From assembly GCA_902702965.1 (NCBI GenBank), contig CACRXP010000013.1:2516323-2580322 (forward strand): DNA of 64,000 nt, in the 5' to 3' direction. Under the pieces are notes generated by a model. The model was given only the letters and a program-made list of their open reading frames with translations. It searched no databases and was not told where the DNA came from. The position numbers and the translations under genes were made by a program. Source of the DNA: Spirometra erinaceieuropaei. Its lineage: Eukaryota > Platyhelminthes > Cestoda > Diphyllobothriidea > Diphyllobothriidae. Shown here in pieces: positions 34,053 to 45,095 of the stretch (the stretch's first letter is position 1; each line of letters starts with the position of its first letter).

Positions 34053-35199
34053 ACCGAGCAACATATTCTACCAATCGTTTGCCTTTATTTCATTGGCCCA
34101 GTTAATGTGCTGGAAGTGTCCTTTAGTGCGTACTTTGAATCTTTACGTTAGAACGGTTTAACTTCCCTAAAACATCACAGTTTTACGTGAACTGAATCAC
34201 ATTTATTTGTAAAACAATTTATTGCATTAGTATGCTTTACTTGTGCACGCTAGAAAGCTCATATAACGCAGAAATATACCAGTCTGGATACATAACCGTT
34301 CATGTTAATCAAAATCAATCAGAGTTCTGTCAGTGATTTCGGCTTCATTTCCAATCGCGTATCTCAGGGTTCTTGTTGCGCTTTCCGAAAACATCTGGGA
34401 ACGATTTGATTTCTGTTTGATAGTCTGTCCTGCCGAAGGTTGCAAAATGAGTGGAAATCTGCCATGGGTTTTTTAGGAAGAGGACACTCAGTTATGCTGT
34501 GATGGGCCTACATCACTGAAGTGTTTATCATGAATAAGATCGATTTTAAGACTGGTCGCAAGAAGCCAATCAGATAAACACCGTAACTTTCCAGGTCATT
34601 TTAAAACCAAGGGTTCGTTTAGTGCTAACATGATGACTCGCGGTTTCCGGTTTAGTTTTTTTCTTTTCTCCGATCCTTCCGGTCTTGCAACATCAGGTCA
34701 TTGGCAGGAACCAACAGACTAACTGCGTTCTCAAGGTTGTCTCAGAAATTGTATGTGAGTCGGACGTAGGCCGGCATTAAAGCCCGTCAGCGGTTCTCTT
34801 ATCTCCTCTCGCTGGATGCCACGTATCTGTAAACAAAAAATAGTAGCAAGCAACCTGCGCAGAAGCGCCGTTTACCACGCAAACCGCCAAGGGACAAATC
34901 TGGCAACGAGGTATCATCCTATTGGTGTTAATTCTATTTTTCTGTTAAAAGTTTTCGCGGTTTTCTCTAAATCCTTACGTACGCACGGGCAGAGCAGCAT
35001 TTGTAAAGAACATTTTTGTAGGATGAAGACCAGTAACAAATGTAGGCCGGTGTACTTTCGATTATGGCCTAAAATTACAAATTTATCGACGACCGAAAGA
35101 AGTTCACTTTCTTTAGATTTTAAGGAAGTAAAGCTGTTTACGAAAAGAACCTGAAATGGAAATTCAGCCCCTTAAGTATCGATAAACCATTCAGCAGCG
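34053..35199. other. No recognised gene
   Basis: Contains a 112-codon ATG-initiated ORF (34816-35154, +) of unknown nature, Lys/Arg-rich with no domain. Nothing else. Confidence 0.35.
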
Positions 35200-35650
35200 C
35201 TGCTAGGAAATACAGTAGCTAATATGCAAGCTCCGTACATGTTAAATATGAACGGTAAACTGTCCTGTTTAAGAATAAAGTTTAGATTTTTGAAAACCGA
35301 ATTATACCCTTCCTTTGAGTATAAAATTAGAAGAAGACGTAATTTTCCACCGGATGGGCGAAAGAATAAATGTTTTTATGCTTGTTTTCCATGAAACATA
35401 ATTGCATTTTTAAGGGCATCGGCAATCAATAAGAAAAATGCATTCTAATTAAGTAGTCATTTTTACAAAGTATGATTTTTGTATGTGGCCAAAAAGACGT
35501 TTGTTTGAAAGCTGGAATCCTGAGGTAACTGAACTATTTGGCATTACGCTGCACAATTATTCGTTATAAAACCATTCTTAATTAGTATTTTCGAAACGAA
35601 AACGCATTTGGGAATCTCGCTTGACATTTCATGAGTTAGCCCACCTACTG
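35200..35650. mobile_element. Foldback-type element, copy B (right arm only)
   Basis: AAATGCATTCTAATTAAGTA at 35436 followed by GTCATTTTT matches copy D at 57614 onward (AAATGCATGCTACTTAAGTA), and the end GACATTTCATGAGTTAGCCC leads to CACCTACTG before TA at 35651. The terminal 20 bp are closer to copy C (GAGATAGCATATCTACTG) than to A and D, which points to a subfamily. The left arm was not found. Confidence 0.6.
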
Positions 35651-36539
35651 TAATTTGCCCGTAGACTCAAAAGACAAACTACTACCTAGCTTAAAATGAT
35701 CATTAAGTAGACAAAAAGGGACTTTGCGACTACGGAAAAAGAAATTTGCAAAGGGATTAATTATTTAAAAATAGATCTGCCCTTCCGATGTTTTTCGAAA
35801 ATATTGAAATCAAAAATTATTGAAACTTATGTTAGTTTTGGTTTTTGGTGTTTTGAAGAAAAATATATGGCATTTTCATGCTATATTTTCACTTTTTTAT
35901 TTGTGACTAATCTGAGTCAGAGCCGTTAGTGCTGAAAAACCTATTTGTCTTCCCATAGCACACTTTTTCGGTAGCTTTTCTTCGTGAACCGGGATGGTGT
36001 GAAACTCTTCAGAAAAATCAAGTATTACCGATGAAATGTCGACATCTGATAGCACCAACTTTCTTAGCATAAAAATGGAAGTAATTTGAGGACACCATCC
36101 CTATCTCTTCATCATCCAACCGAAGAATTGATGATGTATTGGTGAGAACGCTGCACTTGCAAAATGAAAACGGTCATGACATGGCCGTGAATAAATGAAG
36201 CATATAAAGAATCTTAAACAGAGATTAAACAATATTTATTGAAATCATAAATGTAACACGATTATGTGTTTTCCACCAATGCAGGCATATTTTTGTCACG
36301 CATAAATGGTCATTTCATCCTGCTATACGTGAAGCGGTGGTATTTAGTCAAGAGTGGATATCAATATTTAGTCCACTGGTTAACTTAAATAAATTGGAGG
36401 AAAGCCAAAAGCAATAAAGGAGATAAATTCTAAATAAGAAAAATAAGAAGATTGACTTAATAATATGTAAATCATGACATAAGAGATTTTCCCGATATCA
36501 CATTCTCTACAAAATATATGTATATTCTTTAACCACATG
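35651..36539. other. A+T-rich, no recognised gene
   Basis: No open frames of note and no repeat match within the window. Confidence 0.35.
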
Positions 36540-36801
36540 AAAAAGGGTGCTTGCATCTTACTGAAAATTTCACCATTCTAAAAGTTGAAGAGGTTGACTA
36601 CTTAATATGTGCACTTAACCCAGCCAACTCTAGCCTTCCAGTCACCCTTTTATGCGGATCAAATGCACGAGAACATTTGTTTCTTGATGAGTCTAATATT
36701 AAGGTAAAACAGTTACCCATTTTGGACCAATATACTTGCATATATACTGACAGTGATGAAAGCTTAACGCATGATTCTTATCACTTTATTTTAATCAAGT
36801 G
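36540..36801 (+). other. Possible exon encoding an Ig-like domain
   Basis: A frame of about 86 codons runs from an AG acceptor-like position (ATGAAAAAG, 36538-36546) to a TGA at 36801. The peptide has YLICAL, then PVTLLCGSNAREH, then LDQYTCIYTDSDES. The D-x-Y-x-C pattern preceded about 40 residues earlier by a Cys in a hydrophobic strand resembles strands B and F of immunoglobulin-like domains. A donor-like CAA|GTGACT overlaps the stop, so the exon may continue to others. No partner exon was identified, and the Ig assignment rests on this motif alone. Confidence 0.3.
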
Positions 36802-37474
36802 ACTAATCTCCACATCATAACTCTCTGAATTTAGACAGTTTTATAAAGAGCTGATTAACTGATAATGGCCACCTCAGAAAGATAATCTGCGGAATGAGAA
36901 GAAAGGACGCATGTCTAGCGAGAAAATATCCGAGTAGTTCAAGTCCACTGTATGAATATATGTTTTATTCAATGAAAGTCAGACTGTGTAGTACGTATTG
37001 AGCGCGACCGACGTAAGTCGTGTTTGGCATCTCTAAAGCTACGCAAAAAAAGTCCTCTGATGATGAGGGGAAAATGAACCAAATCTGTTAACTGGCCATG
37101 CCTATAGCAAAAAACCTGCTGCGATCCCAAAGGCATATATGACGAGCATGTCCACTATTCCCTACGCAGATCACGTGACAAAAACAATGTATCAGAATCG
37201 TAACATCGGCCACTATCGTGGCGCGTAATTGTAGAGCAACGGACAGCTAATATCAAACATAAGCGCATTACTTCTCACAAATAAGATTGCTTGAGTAAAT
37301 ATTCGGTTACTTCAAGGATGTATGTGTACTGGCGGAAAAATATGAACAGCTACGTGCTCAGAGAGGTGATTCACACTTCGTTTAAAAATCCACTATCACT
37401 ATGAGTCACTCAAGTAGAGTCTAACCGCTCGCTTTCGTACTAATATTTCCTCTTATAGGATTCGTTTGGTTTTC
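36802..37474. other. No recognised gene
   Basis: A+T-rich with no open frame or repeat I can name. Confidence 0.35.
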
Positions 37475-37750
37475 TTAAAGTTTTCTCTCGTGAGTACAGA
37501 CGACTCTATCGATTTCCTCCGTATTGAAAATTGCTCGTGGAAAGGTTAACTTTGGTTGACTGCAATGGTGTGAAATTTCGAGAGCTGAATTTATTGGATT
37601 ACGAATTCTGCGGCCACGAATATTTTTGTTTAAGTAAATATGGCCTCCTTTAAAAACGTATACATTCAATTGAGAATAGATGCACATAAAACTATTGGCT
37701 TCCCGAGGCAAATAAAGTCCATTTGGTTGACGAAGTTCACAACCAAGCAA
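37475..37750 (-). other. Unidentified ORF, possible exon
   Basis: A 91-codon open frame on the - strand (GCELRQPNGLYLPREANSF; VYVFKGGHIYLNKNIRGRR; SHHCSQPKLTF; VVCTHERKL). It has four Cys and looks protein-like, but I recognise no family and the flanking splice signals are unconvincing. Confidence 0.2.
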
Positions 37751-40111
37751 CCAATTACCAAATCGAAGTCGGCCAGATTATAATAGCAGAGGAGAGGGAT
37801 GACAGAGTCCGAGTAGACCCCGACTGTTCGCCATATCTGCCGTGCACGAGCGCATGTTTGTGTTTTAGATCCCAGCTAGTGGTCAGGGTCATGAATGGTT
37901 GAATCAAGACAGAATAAGCTCAAAACAGTTCTGTATCCATCTGCCCATTCTTGCGCTTCCTTCTCTCTCTCTTCTGATACATATCTTAAGCTGATTTATT
38001 TTTGCAAATGAACACTTTAAATAAATGCTTTCCAAATCTTCGTCATTCGCCTTTGCCTATGCATACTGTTTTAGTTTGGGATTTCTTCGTTGCTTTGCAT
38101 ACATATACGATTAATAATCGATTCAACGACTATGACCACACCATTTTCAGCACTTTGTGTGTCCAAGCGCTTTCTGTCAACTTTATTCGTAAAACTGCCT
38201 TAAAAGAACTTCCACTCACGAAAGTGAGTGCAGAGTGCCAGTCTAAGTAAATATTTATTTATTCCAGGCGTGCGAATTTACAAATCGTCAGTTGAAATTT
38301 ACGCCAGTGTTGGCTTTTGGTGAATTCCGTTCCTCTGGCTAGTGGCAGACTGTCTTGTTTTATACGTCCAACAGGCATTTCCAGCGGTTCCTCACTTTGG
38401 CGCTTTTATTGAAAGTCAGACATAATTTGGCAGCACGAGGTGTCAATGACTATAACGACGAGGGAAACTGAATAATATGATACGGTTTTCTTCCTTCTGC
38501 AAGGAAAATTTTCTTCCATTAGTGAACTTTCGATGAGAAGTTTGAAACCATTTATCTGATTAAGTCTATGGCGACGGCTGAAAATTTAATCTGGTAGAAC
38601 TTGTTTTCTTATGGAGGTTGGAGTAGACAAAGCATACATTATCCTATAAAATCCATTATTGTTCATAAATAGAATTTGAGGAAGACCTATTCAAGCACGA
38701 TATACACTTGTTTAGAGAGGGAAACGTTCCTTAAAAAGTCCGCAAAACGTTAAAGTATAGACAAAAACGAACAGATATCCGATTTTCGTGATTAAACACC
38801 ACCATCGTGCGTTGTCCTTCAACATCCTGGCAATTGCGCAATCTGAAAGCATTGCCATTACGAAACAATAAACAATGAACTCAGTTTACCATGCTGAAAA
38901 AAGTAACAAGTTCATTCATCAAAGAAGAAAAGCAAACAGTGTGGAAAATGGGAGCTGGGTTTGGAAGGCCTGTACGTAGCCCATTTTAATTTTCACCCAA
39001 GCGTAGATGTCTGAAAAAAATAGAGGGAAATTAGTGATTTAGAGCTCCAGGAGGACCCGGACACATTCAGCAGAGATTACCTATTTTGTTCTCATTGGAA
39101 AAAATATCTTAAACAAAAACCTCTGAAAGATGAAATTTTACCACGTTATTAACACGAATAAATCTCGCACTTGGAGACTGGGTGGAATTTTAGGTCGAAA
39201 ATCATTTTGACTCGCGTGCCTGCGGTTTGTGGAAGTTTTTATTAAATGTAATATCGCATGCTGATTAGTAAATGCGCTGGTCTCCCTTTGAATTCCCTAA
39301 ATTACTCGGGGCTTTTATTAGCGCATGCTTACATTTTGACACTGTAAAGGCATCCTACACGGCACGAGCCAGTAAATATTTTTTCATATAAACATGCTGA
39401 TGACTTAACGGCTAATTTCATTCATTCTACTTCGCTAGCCACGAAATTCGTTAGCGCATGTACTACGAACTCCCGTGTATGGAAGTTACAAAGCTGTTTA
39501 CAATATCACTTCCAAATTTGGACAATTGTATTTTATTATTGACCATGTACAGCACGGAATTCACTCACAGAAGTAAGACGTATCCAGTAAGTGGCCGAAT
39601 ACATGAATTGTGCCTAAATCAACGGTGTTTCTCATCAGCCGAACACCGGTCTAAATGCATGCATCAAAACATTGAATTGAGAATGAACGACCATTAGTTG
39701 AGTGAAAACCCAAAATAAATATCTGAAGTATTAATTCACCAGTTAAATGTAAGAATTTTTTTAAGAAATGCGTAAGTGCCAAAAAACCAATGCTCGTGGC
39801 GAATGAGTAGATTTGACTTTTGAAAGCATATTAAGCCTGTTCGCGCAATTAGTTTGTCAAATAAAACGAAAGGAGCACTGGAAAATTTGAAAAACAGTTC
39901 TTCACATCCTTCAAGAACTAGTGGTATGCGAGCTGTAACACATGGTCAAAGGCATAAGATTTGATCATGTTTCAGAGTTTTATTGCGGACATTCGACACA
40001 TGTGCCTCACTTTTGTGTTGCTGGTGAAGAGGTTCGTCAAAGTGGAGGTGACTTCGCTGAATGAAACGGCACAAAAATAAGTCTCAGTAAGACCGAATGC
40101 TCAGAAGCCGG
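37751..40111. other. A+T-rich, no recognised gene
   Basis: A few ORFs of 75-85 codons (38002-38250, 39458-39697) have no motifs. It could be intron or intergenic sequence. Confidence 0.35.
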
Positions 40112-40294
40112 TCAGCGCCTGATAAATTCGAATAGAGCTACAGATTCAGCCGTGAGAACATCATTTTCTTCATATAATGGGAAAATGCTCCTAATAAAAT
40201 CACTCGAGTTTTTAATAACAATGGAGAACAGTGAATTCCAGGATGTCCCTGGAATATCGAAGAGTGCTTTGCGGTTATCAGTCTCCTTAATCAA
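40112..40294 (-). other. Possible last exon, unidentified
   Basis: On the - strand a strong acceptor (CTATATCTTCGGGCAG) at 40295 is followed by 60 open codons and a stop: LIKETDNRKALFDIPG, TSWNSLFSIVIKNSSDF, FPLYEENDVLTAES. Acidic and aliphatic residues alternate as in a folded protein, but no family is recognised. It is on the same strand as the MFS-like exon 2.2 kb upstream; whether they belong together cannot be told. Confidence 0.25.
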
Positions 40295-42521
40295 CTGCCC
40301 GAAGATATAGATTCGGTAGTTTATGTTTAAAAAACATTTGGAATAAAATATTTTTGAAAGTTTTGCCAAAGTAAAGAGTTCGTGACACTCATTTTCATCC
40401 AGATGACCGCTTTAATCATGCTTGTGAATTTACGAGACATGAGACATCTACGTTGATATAAAAGAAATATCCATGACGAAAGCCTGAGATAAGTAAGCCC
40501 TCGAATAACTGAAAGACTTCTAACAAGTTTTCTTTTTAAAATGAGCTGTAATATGGCATTTTGTTTACGAATATTACTGCCCTTAAATTTTCCACGGTAA
40601 GGTCATAAAAAATCGAAATGTTTGGGTCACCTGTTCATTAGTCTGAAAGCTGCTGCTAATAATTTTTGATGCAAAAAAGAGTAGTCACAGCTGTTTTCCG
40701 ATCAGACGGATTTTTATCGTCGCTTACTATTAGACTTCGTTAAGCTGTTATAAATGCATCACTGGGTGAGGGTCTTAGTATTAAAATGCCGTTCAGACCG
40801 TTAATTTTGTGCCGGTTTGTTTCTAAACTTCGCATTAGCTAAACCAGGACGTAGTGAAAGTATCTCATTGTGTGCTTCAAAGTCAAAATGGATGCTTAAC
40901 GTCTGGTCTTTTTACGGCTTCTCATGTAATATTCGCAAATGCCAAGAAACTATCGATACGTTGAAACATAGAACTGAATGATAACAATGAAAATGGTTTG
41001 CTTTTCTGAAAATAAATTGCTGGTTCCTATCCTGCTTCACATTAATTACGAGGGACAGAAATTCATTTTCCAAATGAGCCACATTTGATTTGAAATTTTT
41101 CCTGTTAAGTTTACTGGTCATACGTGGACAGATAAGCAACGATGCAACGATGAAGAGAGCTTGAAATACGGAACTTAATTATGTGAAATGCCATCCGTAT
41201 GCATGATATGGTGAGGGCCATAGACACTTGTATTACAAAAGACAATTCTCCTACCTTTATTAAGGGAACATAGCATATTTCCAAGTCTGGAATGCATCCA
41301 AAGGAATGCAACTGATCTCTAGTTTTGCGAAACTTGCAAAAGTTTTCTTTTTGTTATGGGATGCTTGTGGAGCCGGAGTCACTAGTTCAGGCGGAATTGG
41401 TGGTCTTTATATCATAAGCATATTTTCGGTTCACTTTTCCGTCGGCGTAAACCTTTTGAGTCCATATGTGGTTCCGAGGTCGTTTTAGAAGACGATAGTG
41501 CTATCTGCACTGAAAATCCTTTCTGTAGTTTGCAGTTCATCTGGCGCGGGAATCACCACAATAACAATATATGAGAGAGGATATCAACATACCGACAGCC
41601 TCGAGGCTATAGGGATGCTTTCCGATTTAGCGCTCTACACCACCACCACCAAGAAAATACGATAACGCTGCCGATCGCGGATTTTCCTGACGCATTTGCT
41701 GAATTATTTTCTGAAATCGAGCTTAATATCTGATTTCTTTTGAAAAATATAAAGGTCTATTCTGAATGAAGTTTCAGAGCGAGTTCTATTCCCAAACGTT
41801 CGTCGAACCTTAATGAAAGTCAAATAAACTCTTTCCTGCCAAAGTATACGCGAAAAATATAAAAGCAGCGTCATGGAAGAGACAATTATGCATTTAATTT
41901 GCTTATTTCTGGGAAACTGACAGTTAATCGTGTATACTCCTAATTGGACTAATTTTCTCTCATACCTTCAGATATTCAGTCATGTGATGTTAATGTTTTC
42001 CTGACTGTCTACTAAGTTTTCACTTGCAATCACCATATACATTCTCTAATAATGTAGTTAGATCTACGTAGACCATAGTAGTATAATCCTTCTTCAAATA
42101 CAGAAATTTCAGTTGCGATTATTCTTCCAAAGTGTTCTCAGTAATGTTTTTACATAGGTTCACTAACCTCTCCGTTATGCCTTTTCCCTAACTTACACGT
42201 TTGCCAGCATTTACTGGAGAATTTATAATTGTTCCCATATTTCCGCCCCTGACACAATTAGTTAAAAATACAGCCTGCAGAAATTCGATAATCACTGCAG
42301 GTTTTACGATTATCTGTCATCTTTTCGGTCGAACTTAACATTTAAAGAAAATATTTTAGACAGTTATCATTATGTTGTAAACGACCTTTACAAACCGCTC
42401 CTCAATTATTCCGAGAAGATGGGTTGACTAGGTCTCGATTATTTATATGAGGCCAAGATAACAATACCAGCAATACCAGTTAAGAATATAAATCCACTGG
42501 AGTTGGGATAAGCCTGATGTA
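40295..42521. other. A+T-rich, no recognised gene
   Basis: An ORF at 41306-41488 (+) encodes a hydrophobic glycine-rich peptide of unknown nature. Nothing else recognisable. Confidence 0.35.
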
Positions 42522-42849
42522 TTAAGTCGTGTTTAGGCGGTGCTTTCTGCAATGATTCCGCACCCAACGTCTTTCAACAATGGGAGCGATAGAAATAATG
42601 TACTGAGACGCAGATATTCCCCTTTGTAAAATGCCACTGTATTTCATCGAAAGATCTGAAAATATCATTGTGCTTATGTGGAAAGAGTTGGAAGCGTAGT
42701 ACAAAAACACGAAGTTAAATGCGACGACAGAAAAAAGAAATGAAATAACTATATGCTTGTGTCCACGGGCATTCCATCGGAGTGCAGGCAAGAAGAAAAC
42801 GAACTGCAACAGGGACTGGCAGTAAATTGCGAGTGTACTCGAGGAGCTA
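42522..42849 (-). pseudogene. Possible MFS (SLC17-like) transporter exon
   Basis: On the - strand the acceptor CTATTGTATTTTAG is followed by 108 open codons. Two hydrophobic segments (SLLQFVFFLPAL; VISFLFSVVAFNFVFLYY) precede DLSMKYSGILQ and GISASQYIISI, then APIVE. The D-(I/L)-(A/S)-x-(K/R)-Y-(A/S)-x-I-L-x-G-I-S pattern is the stretch between two late helices in SLC17-type anion transporters, where it reads about DIAPRYASILMGISN. One extra residue (RG) interrupts it, and the Gly expected after APIV is missing. The residues after that diverge and end in a stop, so it is either the last exon of a divergent gene or a damaged copy. No other exon was found. Confidence 0.3.
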
Positions 42850-42937
42850 AAATACAATAGGCAAGCTTAGCAACGGAATTTAAGTAGGATTAAAGAAGTT
42901 GCAACCGCAAATTCGTCAGTTTTTGGTTCAGTTTTAG

Positions 42938-43724
42938 GTAACAATCGGGAGATGGCACCCCAAAAATCCGTTACCTAGGAATAGTACCTTTAACACTGGA
43001 CTTAAACGCCTTAAGGCTATATCAGCGGTTGCAGGCCTACTTTCACGCACTACTTGAACTTTCCGCAACGGCCTAACATGGGTTGGCTGAGCAAACATCG
43101 CAGGAGGTTACATGGACGATGGTCGCTGTTACCCAACCTTCCCCATCGTTACACACGTACACCTAAATATACGGCATACATTCGTATTATGGCAGTTTAT
43201 TACAAAACAAAATCAATTTTAAATAGAATAAGTCTGCACAACATGGGACAGGAACAGTTCCCAGGCACCTGTCAAAGACATGGCATTGAGGCCAAACCAA
43301 AGACGATACTGTACTTCGTCTATGTGAGCCCACACAGCTCGACCACATACAGCGCCTCCCTCGTGGAGTTTCCTTTTCAGTGTACTCCAGTATGCCTCGA
43401 TGGCATTGGTGTGCCGTCCGGTGGTAGGGTCCTTGAAGTTCCTTGAGTGGTTAACAGAGAAATGTAGATAACCTCCTGAGGGAAGACGATTATACACCCT
43501 CCACTCGTCCGTTATTACTATACCGCCTTTGGCGACCCATTTTGAAGTAACGTAACGGAGAACGAGCCAACGTCGATCATACACCTGTTCAAATAGGCCT
43601 TTCCGTCGGCTGGTGTCGTACATCCCGACCAGCTATCACCCACAAAACCCTTATTACTACCTGTCCCGTAAGACAGGCTGCTTTGGTTAGGCGGATTTAT
43701 TGGATGCCATCTCCCGATTGTTAC
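42938..43724 (-). mobile_element. Merlin-type DNA transposon, internally deleted
   Basis: Perfect terminal inverted repeats of 20 bp (GTAACAATCGGGAGATGGCA) lie at 42938-42957 and, reversed, at 43705-43724; homology may continue a few bases inward (CCC versus TCC). The 787-bp element holds a - strand frame for the C-terminal part of a Merlin/IS1016-type transposase. I could not define a clean 8-9 bp target duplication next to the ends. Autonomous Merlin elements are longer, so this copy is non-autonomous. Confidence 0.85.
43219..43632 (-). pseudogene. Merlin transposase, C-terminal half (DDE, ISXO2-like domain)
   Basis: The - strand frame reads LVGMYDTSRRKGL, then VAKGGIVITDEWRVYNRLPS, then GYLHFSVNHSRNFKDPTTGR, then HTNAIEAYWSTLKRKLHEGG. 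The ITDEW Asp and the NAIEAYWS Glu are the second and third acidic residues of the DDE triad, and HTNAIE with the following Trp is the hallmark of the ISXO2-like/IS1595 transposase domain shared with eukaryotic Merlin. The N-terminal part with the zinc-binding region and the first Asp is gone; a TAG lies immediately upstream of LVGM. About 134 codons remain of a usual 250-330. Confidence 0.85.
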
Positions 43725-44054
43725 TAGTTGAACATGAAGACCACCAGGGATTCATGACGTAATACAAAAGCAAATGTAAAGCATAGGTAGCTACTTGCCG
43801 ATAATATTTTCGCTATTTGTCTGCCTATCGTTAATTTCTACGAAACACCCCTGTGCACTAAACTAATTGAATAGACAGAAATAAAATATGGCGCATTTTG
43901 GAAACTAAACGCCAATTAATACATCTTTCATTCCGCTACCGGTTTCTGCACATTTACCTAACAACGTTATACAATCATATTTCATTAAAATACACAACCG
44001 ACAAACCTCTTAATAGATAACTGGAAATCGCGTTTTCAAATATATGCATCCTAT

Positions 44055-44190
44055 AAAATTTGCAGCTCCATATGCATGAACCACCCGTATCTGCTCTTCT
44101 CACTGGTGATCGATACGAGCAGGAATCCGAAAGGTAGGGTGAATAAAGATCTTGTCCAAGCCATTGTGTCTTCATCATCCCCAAAAGAAG
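44055..44190 (+). repeat. Penelope-like terminal arm, solo
   Basis: ATGCATGAACCACCCGTATC at 44073, GAGCAGGAATCCGAAAGGTA at 44117 and AATAAAGATCTTGTCCA (44141) match, in order and orientation, the arm at 49633-49740 (CATGAACCACCCATATTTGC, GAGCAGGAATCCGAAACGTC, AATAAAGCTCTTGTCCC). No PLE coding sequence precedes it, so it is an isolated end. Confidence 0.75.
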
Positions 44191-44279
44191 ACGAAGAAGA
44201 AAAAGTTGCGATTTCATGGACCACTCTGTACTGGCGCTGACGTTTCGAAAACTTCCTCGTTCCCATCACTAGAGTGGTG

Positions 44280-44819
44280 GACTGTATGTTCCTGCTAACC
44301 TAGAGTTGTTCTGTCTCGCCATCTGTCTCGTGTTATAAGCATGCCTGACGCACGAACTCTGACCTGCCTTCTGCCTGGGAATTGGCTTTGTTCTCTCCGT
44401 GGGCGACCGCTGGCGCACTCGTGTAACCTCTGCCCCCCTGCCCGACTGTCATAGTCGCTGAAAGGTCCGTGCGCCCGCGGACCCTCCCCTCATAACCGGA
44501 TGGGTTGATCAGCAGCCGCTGCGTTTGCGAATCACGCTTGGCTGTTTGGGCGCGTCGGTGGGTCGATGCCTTGCGTTGGTCGTGTGACCTCCGGCTGGCT
44601 CTTTGCCCCTTCTGTAAAGGTGGCAACTGTTGGAGGAGTCGCGACTCATTTCCCAGTGCCGTCGGTCCCGTCTAGACTGACTGGAGCCCTGTAAGTAGCG
44701 CCTGGTAGGCCGGATGAAGATCAACAGTCCTGTTGATTGTGCCAGCGGAGGACCAACTTTCGAGCGCCAGTGTGGCCATCTTGTCATTAGCTCGAGCGAT
44801 GACGCTCGACCTAACCGTA
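44280..44819. other. GC-rich stretch, unclassified
   Basis: Clearly GC-rich relative to its neighbours. ORFs on the - strand are Arg/Ser-rich, as expected from composition alone. It probably belongs to a repeat but has no second copy here. Confidence 0.35.
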
Positions 44820-45095
44820 AAACAACCGTTGCCCCGGTGGGATTCTAACGCACGACAGCAAAGGGGAGACTGTAGGGTAGTCAAATCTCTAGCCGCCTCA
44901 GCTACAAGACAGCACCGGAAGACGTGAATTCAGTCACATTTCGGTCAAGTTACCCGCCCAAACTACCGCTCCCGGTGGGGCCTCGTAGCTCAGGTAACTA
45001 GAGTTTTAGCTGTACTAAAGCCTCCCGCTCGCTGTCAAGAGTTCGACCCCCACCCCGAGGCACCGCGTTTTCCATAGGTGGGTTGAAATGATATA
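44820..45095 (+). repeat. Inverted-dimer tRNA-derived SINE, copy 1
   Basis: Two tRNA-like modules face away from each other. The right (+) module at about 44982-45062 has an A box (TAGCTCAGGTAACTAGAG) and a B box (GAGTTCGACCCCC). The left (-) module, about 44830-44920, has on its own strand TAGCTGAGGCGGCTAGAG and a decayed B box (CGTTAGAATCCC). They are joined by a linker (GACGTGAATTCAGTCACATT, then CAAGTTACCCGCCCAA). The whole arrangement recurs at 61995-62270, so it was inherited as a unit. A-to-B spacing fits an RNA polymerase III promoter. Confidence 0.75.

Noticed and set aside
43054..43446. 130-codon + strand ORF inside the Merlin element
   Set aside because: It is the antisense shadow of the transposase frame, which has clear DDE motifs on the - strand.
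44333..44884. Overlapping Arg/Ser-rich ORFs on the - strand
   Set aside because: Explained by high GC content; no motif and no conservation with other copies.
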